From JAVJST01 sp040219295 (GTDB lineage: Bacteria; Pseudomonadota; Alphaproteobacteria; Rhodospirillales; Casp-alpha2): DNA of 64,000 bases. A program made the translations under genes and the position numbers. Positions 1 to 8,701 of this stretch are shown piece after piece; the stretch's first letter is position 1, and every line of letters begins with the position of its first letter. The stretch covers positions 496,001 through 560,000 of the forward strand of contig JAVJST010000005.1 in NCBI GenBank assembly GCA_040219295.1, read 5' to 3'. The notes under the pieces were generated by a model. It did no database searches and had not been told where the DNA came from. It saw only the letters and a list, made by a program, of their open reading frames with translations.

Positions 1-787
1 GGCGGCACTTGTCGATCTCGGCCAGCAACTGGCCGTCGTACTCGAAGAACCCGCCGTTGACGAAGTAGTGGCATTCGATTCTGGCGAACGCGAGCGAGTA
101 GTCGTCTTCGCCGAAGTGGGCCTCTCTGGCCGGATCCGGCCACAATGATAGCGTCGAGCCTTCCCAGACGCTCCACGCGCGGGCGGCATTCTGGCGCACG
201 ACGGCGTCGTCCGATGTCAGGCGCCGGTAGTATGCATCGATCATGTCGCCTCTTTCCGCCGGCGGGATCGGCGCGACGTAATGCTCCCAGGCGTCCGGAA
301 ACACGTTGCTCGCACCCTCCTGGTAGAACCAGAGCAGCTCTGAGCGTCGCAGGGTGAAGATGCCCCGCAGCACCAGTTCGGTCACGCGGTCCGGGTGTTT
401 CTGGGCGTAGGCCAGCGCGAGCGTGCTGCCCCAGGACCCGCCGAACACCTGCCATTGAGAGATGCCGAGATGATCGCGCAGCTTCTCGATGTCGCCGATC
501 AGGTCCCAGGTGGTGTTGTTCTCCAGGCTGGCGTGCGGCGTCGACTGACCACAGCCGCGCTGATCGAACAGGATGATCCGGTATGAGGCCGGATCGAAAT
601 ACCGACGAAACGCCGCATTCACACCGCCGCCCGGTCCGCCATGGAGGTAGACCACCGGCTTGCCGCCCGGGTTGCCGCATTGTTCGAAGAAGATCTCATG
701 GCCGTCGCCGACGTCGAGCCGGTCCGTGTAGAATGGCTCGATGGCCGGATAGAGGCCCCGGCGTTTCATCGTTCGCTCGTCTTTCAT
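1..787 (-). CDS. pip: Proline iminopeptidase, 3' end cut by window
   Basis: Alpha/beta-hydrolase of peptidase family S33 that removes N-terminal proline from peptides, expected in the cytoplasm. The readable 262 residues begin MKDERTMKRRGLYPAIEPF and contain the oxyanion HGGPGG motif, DQRGCGQS and the nucleophile elbow GGSWGS, all typical of the family (about 315 residues). The catalytic Asp and His would lie beyond position 1. The chosen ATG overlaps the stop of the upstream methyltransferase gene as ATGA, suggesting translational coupling. An in-frame ATG 18 bases further in is an alternative start. Confidence 0.93.
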   Translation of the reverse strand, partial: MKDERTMKRRGLYPAIEPFYTDRLDVGDGHEIFFEQCGNPGGKPVVYLHGGPGGGVNAAFRRYFDPASYRIILFDQRGCGQSTPHASLENNTTWDLIGDIEKLRDHLGISQWQVFGGSWGSTLALAYAQKHPDRVTELVLRGIFTLRRSELLWFYQEGASNVFPDAWEHYVAPIPPAERGDMIDAYYRRLTSDDAVVRQNAARAWSVWEGSTLSLWPDPAREAHFGEDDYSLAFARIECHYFVNGGFFEYDGQLLAEIDKCR

Positions 788-1476
788 GCTTCCCCCGCGG
801 GCTTGGTAAACAGGTTGACGCGCACCGGCTGGTCGAACCTGATGCCTTTTTCCTCCGCGACGCCGAGTTCGTCAAACAGCGAGCGGAGCGCGCTCTCCTG
901 CGCGTCGAACGACGCCGTTCGGTCAGGATCGATGCGGCAGGTTTCCTCGCGGAAATCGTCGAAGTTGCCGTAATGGTAGGATGTTTCGTAAACCGTTTCC
1001 TCGACGGCCGCGAGCGCCGTCCCCGGCACCGAATGAAGTGCCTCGAGCGCCGCGCCCCGGACGACTGTTTCGTCGTCAACGGGCTTGTGAAGTTCAAACC
1101 CGCTGCCGGCGCATAGCGGTTCGGCGACGTAGAGCGTGCCGCCCGGCCGTAGCACGCGGGCTGCCTCCAGGAGGGCGGCGCTCATGGCGTTCTGCGGGAC
1201 GTGATGCAGCGAGAACATGAACACCACCAGGTCGAAGGACGCGTCGTCGAATGGCATGTCCTCCCCAACACCCTCCCGAAGATCGATGTCGGGTCGTTCG
1301 GCTTTCGCTGCGGCGATCTGCAGCGGGTTGCATTCGAGGCCGACGGCCTTGGCACCCTTTTTGGACATGTAGCTGACGAGTTCGCCCTTGCCGCACCCCA
1401 CATCGAGCGCGTTGCGCCCGTCGAGGCCGACGATGGTGGAGAGTGCCTTGCCGTTGCTGCGATAGTGAGGTGTCAT
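784..1476 (-). CDS. Class I SAM-dependent methyltransferase
   Basis: Small-molecule methyltransferase of the UbiE/Methyltransf_11 type, 230 aa from the chosen start. Motif I is visible as LDVGCGKGE, followed by an acidic residue in VGLECNP, motif II-like FDLVVFMFSLHHV and the post-motif LRPGGTLYVAEP. The frame is open upstream to a GTG at 1530, but GGACGGAG lies 8 nt before the ATG at 1476 and homology-like sequence starts only after it, so 1476 is preferred. It forms a two-gene unit with the iminopeptidase. The substrate cannot be told from sequence. Confidence 0.85.
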   Translation of the reverse strand: MTPHYRSNGKALSTIVGLDGRNALDVGCGKGELVSYMSKKGAKAVGLECNPLQIAAAKAERPDIDLREGVGEDMPFDDASFDLVVFMFSLHHVPQNAMSAALLEAARVLRPGGTLYVAEPLCAGSGFELHKPVDDETVVRGAALEALHSVPGTALAAVEETVYETSYHYGNFDDFREETCRIDPDRTASFDAQESALRSLFDELGVAEEKGIRFDQPVRVNLFTKPAGEA

Positions 1477-1649
1477 GTTTGGCTCCGTCCGGGTTCGGAA
1501 CATGGTGCACCCCGAGGCGGAAATTGTCACACTCGACGGTCAGTGAGATAGTGCCTGGGCTGGCCCGGGGAATCCCTTCAATCTGGCTCTACATCCGGGA
1601 CCAGCGCAGCAGTATCCACTCGTCGGACTAACCTTGGGGAGAATGTGAC

Positions 1650-2768
1650 ATGCTTATTGGCGTGCCAAAGGAAATCAAGAACCATGAGTACCGCGTCGGT
1701 TTGGTGCCAGGAAGCGTTCGCGAACTGGTCCACCACGGTCACGGAGTGATCGTCGAGACCAAGGCGGGCGAGGGGATCGGCGTGACCGACGCGGAATATC
1801 GCGCCGCCGGGGCCAAGATTCTCAAATCGGCGAAGGACGTGTTCGCCAAGGCGGACATGATCGTCAAGGTCAAGGAACCGCAGGCCGGCGAACGCAAGAT
1901 GCTGCGCGAAGGACAGGTACTGTTCACCTACCTTCATCTGGCGCCCGACGAGGCGCAGACAAAGGACCTGGTCAAGAGCGGTGCGAGCTGCATCGCCTAC
2001 GAGACGGTAACTTCGCCAATGGGTGGCCTGCCATTGCTGGCGCCGATGTCGCAGGTCGCCGGTCGTATGTCGATCCAGGCGGCGGCGCACTGTCTCGAAA
2101 AGGCCCAGGGCGGGCGTGGCCTTCTGTTGGGTGGCGTGCCCGGCGTGGAACCGGCCAAGGTCATCGTCATTGGTGGCGGCGTCGTCGGTTCGAACGCGAC
2201 GATGATGGCTCTCGGCATGGGTGCCGATGTGACCGTCGTCGATCGCAACCCGATGGTGCTCGAGCACCTGGTTGCCCGATTTGGCGGTTCGCTGAAGACC
2301 GCCTTTTCGACCCAGGATAACCTTGAACGGCTTGTTGCCGAGGCCGACGTGGTCATTGGCGGAGTCCTGATTCCGGGCGCCGAGGCGCCGAAGCTGGTGA
2401 CTCGCAAGATGATCAAGGGCATGAAGCAGGGCGCGGTCGTCGTCGACGTGGCGATCGATCAGGGCGGCTGTTTCGCGACCTCGAAGCCAACCACCCATGC
2501 CGACCCGACCTACGTCGTCGACGGCGTTGTCCACTACTGCGTCGCCAACATGCCGGGTGCGGTGGCGCGGACATCGACGTTTGCGCTCAACAACGTGACT
2601 CTGCCGTTCACGCTCAGGATGGCCGATCTGGGCTGGCGCGAAGCGCTGGCGACCGACCATCACTTGCGGGCGGGACTGAACGTTCACGCCGGCAAGGTCA
2701 CCAACGAGCCGGTCGCGCGCGATCGCGGTTACATCTACACGACGCCGGAGGAGGCCATCGGCCTCTAG
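1650..2768 (+). CDS. ald: Alanine dehydrogenase
   Basis: NAD-dependent alanine dehydrogenase (L-alanine + NAD+ to pyruvate + NH4+ + NADH), 372 aa, full length. The known active-site residues are in register: Arg15, Lys75, His96 and Glu118. The Rossmann loop IGGGVVGSNA starts near residue 174 and NMPGAVARTST carries the late Asn. A GGGGAG ribosome site precedes the ATG. It is first of an ald-xsc-ackA unit. In taurine degradation, taurine:pyruvate aminotransferase produces alanine and sulfoacetaldehyde, and Ald regenerates pyruvate and releases the nitrogen as ammonium, which fits this position next to xsc. Confidence 0.97.
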   Translation: MLIGVPKEIKNHEYRVGLVPGSVRELVHHGHGVIVETKAGEGIGVTDAEYRAAGAKILKSAKDVFAKADMIVKVKEPQAGERKMLREGQVLFTYLHLAPDEAQTKDLVKSGASCIAYETVTSPMGGLPLLAPMSQVAGRMSIQAAAHCLEKAQGGRGLLLGGVPGVEPAKVIVIGGGVVGSNATMMALGMGADVTVVDRNPMVLEHLVARFGGSLKTAFSTQDNLERLVAEADVVIGGVLIPGAEAPKLVTRKMIKGMKQGAVVVDVAIDQGGCFATSKPTTHADPTYVVDGVVHYCVANMPGAVARTSTFALNNVTLPFTLRMADLGWREALATDHHLRAGLNVHAGKVTNEPVARDRGYIYTTPEEAIGL

Positions 2769-2804
2769 GCCGGGCTCGCCGCAGACTAGATCGGAGACGG
2801 ATCC

Positions 2805-4583
2805 ATGACCAAGATGACCACCGAAGAAGCCTTCGTCAAAGTCCTCCAGATGCACGGCATCGAGCACGCGTTCGGCATCATCGGGTCAGCGTTCATGCCG
2901 ATTTCCGATCTGTTCCCGAGGGCCGGGATCACGTTCTGGGATGTCGCCCATGAAACCAACGGCGGGCTGATCTGCGACGGCTATACCCGGTCGACCGGCA
3001 AGATGGGCATGGCGATCGCCCAGAATGGCCCGGGCGTGACCGGGTTCGTCACCGCGGTCAAGACCGCATACTGGAACCACACACCGATGCTGCTGGTCAC
3101 ACCGCAGGCGGCCAACAAGACCATCGGCCAGGGCGGTTTCCAGGAGGTCGAACAAATGGCCCTATTCCGCGACATGGTCTGCTACCAGGAAGAGGTTCGC
3201 GATCCGTCGCGCATCGCCGAGGTGCTGAACCGGGTGATTACCAAGGCGCACCGTCTGTCGGCGCCGGCGCAGATCAACGTGCCGCGCGACATGTGGACCC
3301 ACGTCGTCGACATCGAGCTGCCGCAAATCGTCAACCTAGAGCGCCCGGCGGGTGGTGCGAATGCCATCGCCGAGGCGGCAAAGCTGCTGTCGGATGCAAG
3401 GTTCCCTGTCATCCTGTCGGGCGCCGGCGTGGTTCTCGGCGGCGCGATTCCGGCGTGCGCGACGCTGGCCGAACGGCTCGATGCACCAGTGTGTTCCAAT
3501 TACCAACACAACGACAGTTTCCCCGGCTCACACCCGCTGGCCTGCGGGCCGCTCGGTTACAACGGTTCCAAGGCCGCCATGGAGCTGATCGCCAAGGCCG
3601 ACGTCGTGCTGGCGCTGGGGACACGCCTGAATCCGTTCTCGACATTGCCGGGTTACGGCATCGACTACTGGCCGAAGGACGCCAAGTTGATCCAGGTCGA
3701 CATCAACGCCGACCGCATCGGCCTGACCAAGAAGGTCGCCGTCGGCATCTGTGGCGATGCCAGGCAGGTCGCCGAGGGCATTCTCGCGCAACTCTCCGAT
3801 AGTGCCGGCGATGTCGGTCGTGAGGAACGCAAGGCGCTGATCCATCAAACCAAGTCGGCCTGGCTGCAGACGCTGGCCAGCATGGACCACGAGGACGACG
3901 ATCCGGGCACTTCATGGAATGCCGACAGCCGCTCGCGGGAGCCGGACCACATGTCGCCGCGTCAGGCCTGGCGCGCGATCCAGGACGGCCTGCCGGCGGA
4001 TGCCATCATCTCCAGCGACATCGGCAACAACTGCGCCATCGGCAACGCCTATCCGACCTTCGAAGAAGGCCGCAAGTACCTGGCGCCGGGCCTGTTCGGC
4101 CCCTGCGGTTACGGTTTCCCGTCGATCATCGGCGCGAAGATCGGCAACCCCGATATCCCCGTTGTCGGTTTTGCCGGCGACGGCGCGTTTGGCATCTCGA
4201 TGAACGAGATGAGCTCGATCGGCCGCGACGACTGGCCGGCGATCACCATGGTCGTGTTCCGCAACTTTCAGTGGGGTGCCGAGAAACGCAACACGACGCT
4301 TTGGTATGACAACAACTTCGTCGGCACGGAGCTCAATCCTTATCTCAGCTACGCCAAGGTCGCCGAGGGCTGCGGCCTCAAGGGCGTGACCGTGAAGACC
4401 CAGGCGGAACTGACGGCGGCACTCAAGACGGCGTGCGCCGAACAGGCCAAAGGCGTCACCACATTCATCGAGGTCATCCTCAACCAGGAGCTGGGCGAAC
4501 CGTTCCGTCGGGATGCCATGAAGGCGCCGGTCGTCGTCGCCGGTATCGACCCGGCAGACATGCGTCCGCAGAAGGGTGCCTGA
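2805..4583 (+). CDS. xsc: Sulfoacetaldehyde acetyltransferase
   Basis: Thiamine-diphosphate enzyme cleaving sulfoacetaldehyde with phosphate into sulfite and acetyl phosphate, the desulfonation step of taurine catabolism. It is 592 aa, the usual Xsc length. The N-terminal TPP-binding domain (TTEEAFVKVLQMHGIEHAFGIIGSAFMP, FWDVAHETNGG), a central domain, and the C-terminal TPP motif GFAGDGAFGISMNEM with FRNFQWGAEKRN are Xsc-like rather than acetolactate-synthase-like. A GGAGACGG ribosome site precedes the ATG. It lies 36 bp after ald and overlaps ackA by 8 bp. A taurine aminotransferase or dehydrogenase is not in the window. Confidence 0.96.
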   Translation: MTKMTTEEAFVKVLQMHGIEHAFGIIGSAFMPISDLFPRAGITFWDVAHETNGGLICDGYTRSTGKMGMAIAQNGPGVTGFVTAVKTAYWNHTPMLLVTPQAANKTIGQGGFQEVEQMALFRDMVCYQEEVRDPSRIAEVLNRVITKAHRLSAPAQINVPRDMWTHVVDIELPQIVNLERPAGGANAIAEAAKLLSDARFPVILSGAGVVLGGAIPACATLAERLDAPVCSNYQHNDSFPGSHPLACGPLGYNGSKAAMELIAKADVVLALGTRLNPFSTLPGYGIDYWPKDAKLIQVDINADRIGLTKKVAVGICGDARQVAEGILAQLSDSAGDVGREERKALIHQTKSAWLQTLASMDHEDDDPGTSWNADSRSREPDHMSPRQAWRAIQDGLPADAIISSDIGNNCAIGNAYPTFEEGRKYLAPGLFGPCGYGFPSIIGAKIGNPDIPVVGFAGDGAFGISMNEMSSIGRDDWPAITMVVFRNFQWGAEKRNTTLWYDNNFVGTELNPYLSYAKVAEGCGLKGVTVKTQAELTAALKTACAEQAKGVTTFIEVILNQELGEPFRRDAMKAPVVVAGIDPADMRPQKGA

Positions 4584-5694
4584 TAACTGCCAGATCCTCG
4601 TCCTGAACGCGGGCTCGTCGAGCCTCAAGTTCGCGTTGTACGCTCCGGACGGCGGGATTGTCAGCCGCGATCAGATCGAGGGGATCGGGCGCGGTGGAAA
4701 CGTCGCTGACCATGCCGCCGCTCTCGATCGGGTTTTCTCGAAACTCGCCGATGCCGGTGACATCGCGGCGGTCGGACATCGCGTCGTGCACGGCGGCGGC
4801 GTGTTTGCCGCACCCGAGGTCGTGACGCCGGCGTTACTGGCGACCCTCGAGACCTTCGAGCCGCTGGCGCCGCATCACCAGCCGCACAATCTGACGGCTA
4901 TCCGCACGGTCGATGCGGCGCGCCCCGGTATTCTTCAGGTCGCTTGTTTCGATACCGCGTTCCATGCCGACATGCCGGCGGAGGCACGGGAAACAGGCCT
5001 GCCCCGCGCCTACGGCAACGCTGGTATCCGGCGCTACGGTTTCCATGGGTTGAGCTACGAGTACATCGTCGGCGCCTTGCCGCGGATTTCCGGCGAACCG
5101 CTGCCGGAGCGCCTGATCGTCGCGCATCTCGGTAACGGGGCCAGCATGGCGGCGGTCAAAGGCGGCCGCGGTGTCGCCACGACAATGGGGTTTTCGACCG
5201 CCGACGGCATTCCCATGGCGACCCGGTCGGGTGCGGTCGATCCTGGCGCGCTGATCGAGGTGATGCGCCGCGATGGGCTGGATGCCGCGGGTATCGAGGA
5301 CGTGTTGTACAACCGGGCCGGTTTGCTCGGACTGTCCGGCGTGTCGGCCGACATGCGAACACTGCTAGCGAGCGAGGACCCGGCGGCGGCCGCAGCGGTG
5401 TCGTTCTTCTGCTATCGGATCGCGCGTGAGATCGGTTCGTTGGCGGCGGCCACGGGCGGGTTGGACGCACTGGTTTTCACCGGCGGTGTCGGGGCCAATG
5501 CCGCGCCCGTGCGTGCCGATGTTTGCCGTCGGTCGGCCTGGCTCGGCGTGGAGATGTCGCCCGATCGAAACCATTCAGGCGGACCGGTGATCTCGACGGA
5601 CGCCAGCGGCGTTGCCGTATATGCGATGGCGACCGACGAGGAGTCCGTGATCGCCGACCACACCCGGGCGCTGGCGGACGGGTCACCCGGCTGA
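4576..5694 (+). CDS. ackA: Acetate kinase
   Basis: Converts acetyl phosphate + ADP to acetate + ATP. It is 372 aa, slightly shorter than the usual 400. ASKHA-fold motifs are present: LNAGSSSLKFAL at the N-terminus, GHRVVHGG, FDTAFH, GFHGLSYEY, HLGNGAS and FTGGVGANA. It starts with GTG inside the end of xsc (8 bp overlap), so the two are translationally coupled. It probably disposes of the acetyl phosphate made by Xsc by substrate-level phosphorylation, a role more often filled by phosphotransacetylase (Pta) in aerobic taurine users. Confidence 0.95.
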   Translation: MPDNCQILVLNAGSSSLKFALYAPDGGIVSRDQIEGIGRGGNVADHAAALDRVFSKLADAGDIAAVGHRVVHGGGVFAAPEVVTPALLATLETFEPLAPHHQPHNLTAIRTVDAARPGILQVACFDTAFHADMPAEARETGLPRAYGNAGIRRYGFHGLSYEYIVGALPRISGEPLPERLIVAHLGNGASMAAVKGGRGVATTMGFSTADGIPMATRSGAVDPGALIEVMRRDGLDAAGIEDVLYNRAGLLGLSGVSADMRTLLASEDPAAAAAVSFFCYRIAREIGSLAAATGGLDALVFTGGVGANAAPVRADVCRRSAWLGVEMSPDRNHSGGPVISTDASGVAVYAMATDEESVIADHTRALADGSPG

Positions 5695-6399
5695 TGGTGC
5701 CAGGCGCCTTATCTGAATCATCAGGTCCGCGGCGGACGTGGTGCCATCAGGCGTCACGGCGAATCCGGCGTATTCGAGGGCGCGGGCCGTCCAGGTATTG
5801 CAGGTGTTGCCGAGATGAAAGCGCCCCGTCGCCGGGTAGAAGGCACTGTCCGGATAGAGCCCCGGTCCGACGCTGGTCGCGCGCACAGCGTCGCCGCGTT
5901 CGAAGCTGCTGCCGATGAAGTCGACGAGTCTGGCCAGACCGGCCTCATCGGGCAATAGGGCGATGATCTCCGCTTCGGGATAGCGGTAGTTTGGCAACTG
6001 CGCCACTCCGACGAGATGGACCACGGCTGGCGACGGAACGAGCGCCGCGCGCAGCGTCATGCTTACGGTCGTGCGTTCTGCCGGGTAATAATCGGCGTCT
6101 CCCCAGCCGAACTCAAGGAAGCGGGCGGCCGGAAAATCGGCGGCCTCCGGGATACGGCCCGGGAGAAGGTCCGAACGCCGGAGCACGATGTTGGTGTGCC
6201 AGCCGTTGGAGACGACGTAGATGGCGCCGGCGGTGTCGGTCAGGGTGGGTGGGCGGGACGCGGTCGAGCGTTCCGAAGTGCACGCGGCGAGCAGCAGGCC
6301 GATCACCAGCCCGAGTGTGACTGGGAGTGGGTGCCGCCGGGACCGTTCCGGTCGGCCGTCCGGTCCGTCGTTCTGATGATCACTGGTGGAAGGGATCAT
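5683..6399 (-). CDS. DUF2459 family lipoprotein
   Basis: Predicted periplasmic lipoprotein of 238 aa. From the ATG at 6399 the N-terminus is charged, followed by a hydrophobic stretch ending in the lipobox LAAC. The mature part has the VVSNGWHTNIVL signature and the LEFGWGD segment of the DUF2459/TIGR02117 family, plus a conserved late NTCNTWTARAL motif with a Cys. The frame is open further upstream (to 6507), but that stretch would put about 36 extra residues before the signal peptide. Family function is unknown. The stop overlaps the end of the convergent ackA by 12 bp. Confidence 0.8.
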   Translation of the reverse strand: MIPSTSDHQNDGPDGRPERSRRHPLPVTLGLVIGLLLAACTSERSTASRPPTLTDTAGAIYVVSNGWHTNIVLRRSDLLPGRIPEAADFPAARFLEFGWGDADYYPAERTTVSMTLRAALVPSPAVVHLVGVAQLPNYRYPEAEIIALLPDEAGLARLVDFIGSSFERGDAVRATSVGPGLYPDSAFYPATGRFHLGNTCNTWTARALEYAGFAVTPDGTTSAADLMIQIRRLAPSAG

Positions 6400-6556
6400 T
6401 CGAGCATTGTCGTCGGTTTTTGCAGGAGTGCAATCGGGAGGCGTGGTGGCCGCATCTCGCGAAAACTCGATGCGAAGTCGAGAAGTAATTGGGATTGTAG
6501 TTCGCATTCAATGGAATGAATATGAAGCGCACATTGAGAAGGCATGGGAATTGATC

Positions 6557-7300
6557 ATGAAACGCTCACTCGTTACCCGGCTCGTCGGCGTCGTCTTGCT
6601 GGTGTTCGCCGTTGTGGCCGCGCCGCACGTGGTCCGGTCACAGGCGTCGCCCGCCGGGTTCGAAGCCCTGATGGACCGGGCCTATGGTGCGTTCCGCTCA
6701 GCCTACTGGTACACGCGAACGGGCAATCTCGGGGTGGCGGCGATCGAGATGATGACGTTCGATCAAACGTGGCGATCTCTGCGCAATTCTTACGAGGCGG
6801 CGCCGCCTGAAATTTACGCGAACGATGCCGCCTGGGCCGCGACGCTGGCCGAGATCGAGGCAATCAACTCGGCGGCGCTCGATCAGGCGAGCGAGGGCGA
6901 TCGGGACGGCGCACACCAGACGATCTCGGTCCTCCAGCGCGTGTTTGCAGAACTTCGCGCGCGCAACGGCGTTGTCTCGTTCTCCGATCACGTCAACGAC
7001 TACGACGCGGTCATTCGCAAGCTCAGCACGTTCCGCGGCTGGGACAAGGTCCTGAGTGAGGACGACTGGCTGCAGATGGCAACGCTCGCCGACGATACCG
7101 ACACAGCAATCACTTCGTTGGAGGTCAACGCGCCCGTGATCTTGTCGTCCAATCCCGATTTCCAGCGCACGATCGAGAACAACCGGCAGGCGCTGTTTCG
7201 CTTCCGCGAACACCTGTCGACCCGAAATGAACGCGGTGCCAAGGGGTCGATCCGCGACCTGCGCTCGGCCTACGGATTGCTGTTCCTCAAGTATGGCTGA
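6557..7300 (+). CDS. Secreted helical protein of unknown function
   Basis: Predicted periplasmic protein of 247 aa. The ATG at 6557 opens a signal peptide (MKRSLVTRLVGVVLLVFAVVAAP, cleavage near VVRSQA). An upstream in-frame start at 6386 would place about 57 non-signal residues in front, so it is not used. The mature part is rich in helix-forming residues and Trp/Asp pairs (FRSAYWYTRTGNLGVAAIEMMTFDQTW), reminiscent of four-helix cytochrome c-prime-like folds, but no CxxCH is present. I do not recognise a family. It converges on the histidine kinase gene with 18 bp between stops. Confidence 0.72.
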   Translation: MKRSLVTRLVGVVLLVFAVVAAPHVVRSQASPAGFEALMDRAYGAFRSAYWYTRTGNLGVAAIEMMTFDQTWRSLRNSYEAAPPEIYANDAAWAATLAEIEAINSAALDQASEGDRDGAHQTISVLQRVFAELRARNGVVSFSDHVNDYDAVIRKLSTFRGWDKVLSEDDWLQMATLADDTDTAITSLEVNAPVILSSNPDFQRTIENNRQALFRFREHLSTRNERGAKGSIRDLRSAYGLLFLKYG

Positions 7301-7318
7301 GGGCGAATTTCGTAACTC

Positions 7319-8476
7319 TTAGTTATCCGAGGGCAGGATAATGGTTACCGTTGTCCCTTCGCCGACCTTACTGTGGATTTCGAGCTTTCCGAGATGTTGC
7401 TCGACCAGCGCCTGCACAATGGACAGACCGAGACCGGTGCCTTCGTTCGCAATGTGGGCGTCGGACTGAGCCCGCCAGAACGGTTTGGTCATAAGTTCGA
7501 TCTCGTATTCGGGGATCCCGATTCCGTGATCGACAAAAGCTATTTCGATCTTCCCGTTTCCCGGTCTCGCCACCACGACGACCGTACTGCCCTCGTGGGA
7601 AAACTTGATGGCGTTGACAAGCAAGTTGCTGAAGATCTGGATCAACGCGGTCTTATCCGCAATTACCGGCAGTGGCTCGTTGGTCGTCTCCACCACGATC
7701 TCGATTCCTTTCGCCTGCGCCAAGATCGCGAGATTCTTGGCACAGGTCGTCAGAATCGGACCGATGTCGAGGCGGGTCCGGTTCAGGGATCTGGTTCCGG
7801 CCTCGATAGCTGATACATCGAGCAAATCGTCTACCAGAGCCAGCAAGTGCTGGCCGCTCTGACGGATCGCATCGATGTATTCTGATGCAGGCAAAGAATA
7901 CCCCGTCTTTGATTCCAGCCCCTTTATCAGTTCGCTGAATCCCAAGATGGCATTGAGAGGCGTGCGGAACTCGTGACTCATCATCGCGAGAAAATGTGCC
8001 TTGATGGCATTTGCCTTTCGCGCCTCAACTTCCAACCGTTTTATGTCGCTGATGTTGATATGCGAGATCAAGCAACGAGCAGACGGATCAAAACCGATCC
8101 GCAGCGGCAACGCACGCAACGTGAACCACCGCTCCTCCGTCGGGCTATTGCACGGGTACTGAAGCGAGAAACTGGACAGGTTTCTATTGATGACCCCGGT
8201 GATGCCCGTCATGGCCCGTTCCGCGATATCGGCATCGATCGCGTCGCTGCGGGCACTGGCTGCACAGACATCCAGATAGTTCGCGCCTTGACCGACCGAG
8301 TCCGGATTGACTCCGTTCGCGCTGGCGAAAGCCGACCACGCAGCGTTCACAGCAAGGATGTCGCCGCCGTCGCCGACAATGCAAACGTTGTCGGGCACGG
8401 CGTCGAGGCAGGACTGAAACGACGGATCGAAATTCTGTAAAATATCGAGCCTCCTGCAGTCTGTCGCTAGAGACAT
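7319..8476 (-). CDS. PAS-domain sensor histidine kinase (soluble)
   Basis: Cytoplasmic histidine kinase, 385 aa, with no transmembrane segment. The N-terminal PAS domain covers about residues 20-145 (FQSCLDAVPDNVCIVGDGGDILAVN). The HisKA H-box is MMSHEFRTPLNAILGFSE with His168. HATPase_c shows the N-box FSNLLVNAIKFS, G1 DHGIGIP and G2 GTGLGLS. There is no receiver domain and no adjacent response regulator, so it is an orphan. The start ATG at 8476 is the first in-frame Met and is followed by the PAS region with no spare sequence. Confidence 0.93.
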   Translation of the reverse strand: MSLATDCRRLDILQNFDPSFQSCLDAVPDNVCIVGDGGDILAVNAAWSAFASANGVNPDSVGQGANYLDVCAASARSDAIDADIAERAMTGITGVINRNLSSFSLQYPCNSPTEERWFTLRALPLRIGFDPSARCLISHINISDIKRLEVEARKANAIKAHFLAMMSHEFRTPLNAILGFSELIKGLESKTGYSLPASEYIDAIRQSGQHLLALVDDLLDVSAIEAGTRSLNRTRLDIGPILTTCAKNLAILAQAKGIEIVVETTNEPLPVIADKTALIQIFSNLLVNAIKFSHEGSTVVVVARPGNGKIEIAFVDHGIGIPEYEIELMTKPFWRAQSDAHIANEGTGLGLSIVQALVEQHLGKLEIHSKVGEGTTVTIILPSDN

Positions 8477-8539
8477 CCCCCATCGAAATTAAGTGAATCA
8501 TGAACTGAACGCGATACGTAACTGACCCTAATTGTCAAC

Positions 8540-8579
8540 GGCATGCCAAGCCTTTCGAACGCTTGTGAGGCATGCCTCA
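8540..8579. promoter_or_regulatory. Two GGCATGCC palindromes between divergent genes
   Basis: The 225-bp gap between the histidine kinase and the amidohydrolase holds a perfect 14-bp palindrome TGAGGCATGCCTCA (8566-8579) and a second copy of its core GGCATGCC (8540-8547), centres 29 bp apart. The layout suits an operator for a dimeric regulator serving one or both divergent genes. No regulator is assigned. Confidence 0.35.
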
Positions 8580-8701
8580 GAGTCCGCTCTACCTTGGGTC
8601 CGCAGGCGAAGCGTGTTTGACCACGAATCACCCTGGTTGAACGTCGGCCCGAGACTGCGCCATGATCAGCCCAAATCACAGATTGGGGGTACCGCTTTCT
8701 C

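Noticed and set aside
1578..2867. 429-codon minus-strand frame opposite ald
   Set aside because: Antisense shadow. ald on the plus strand has all catalytic residues in place.
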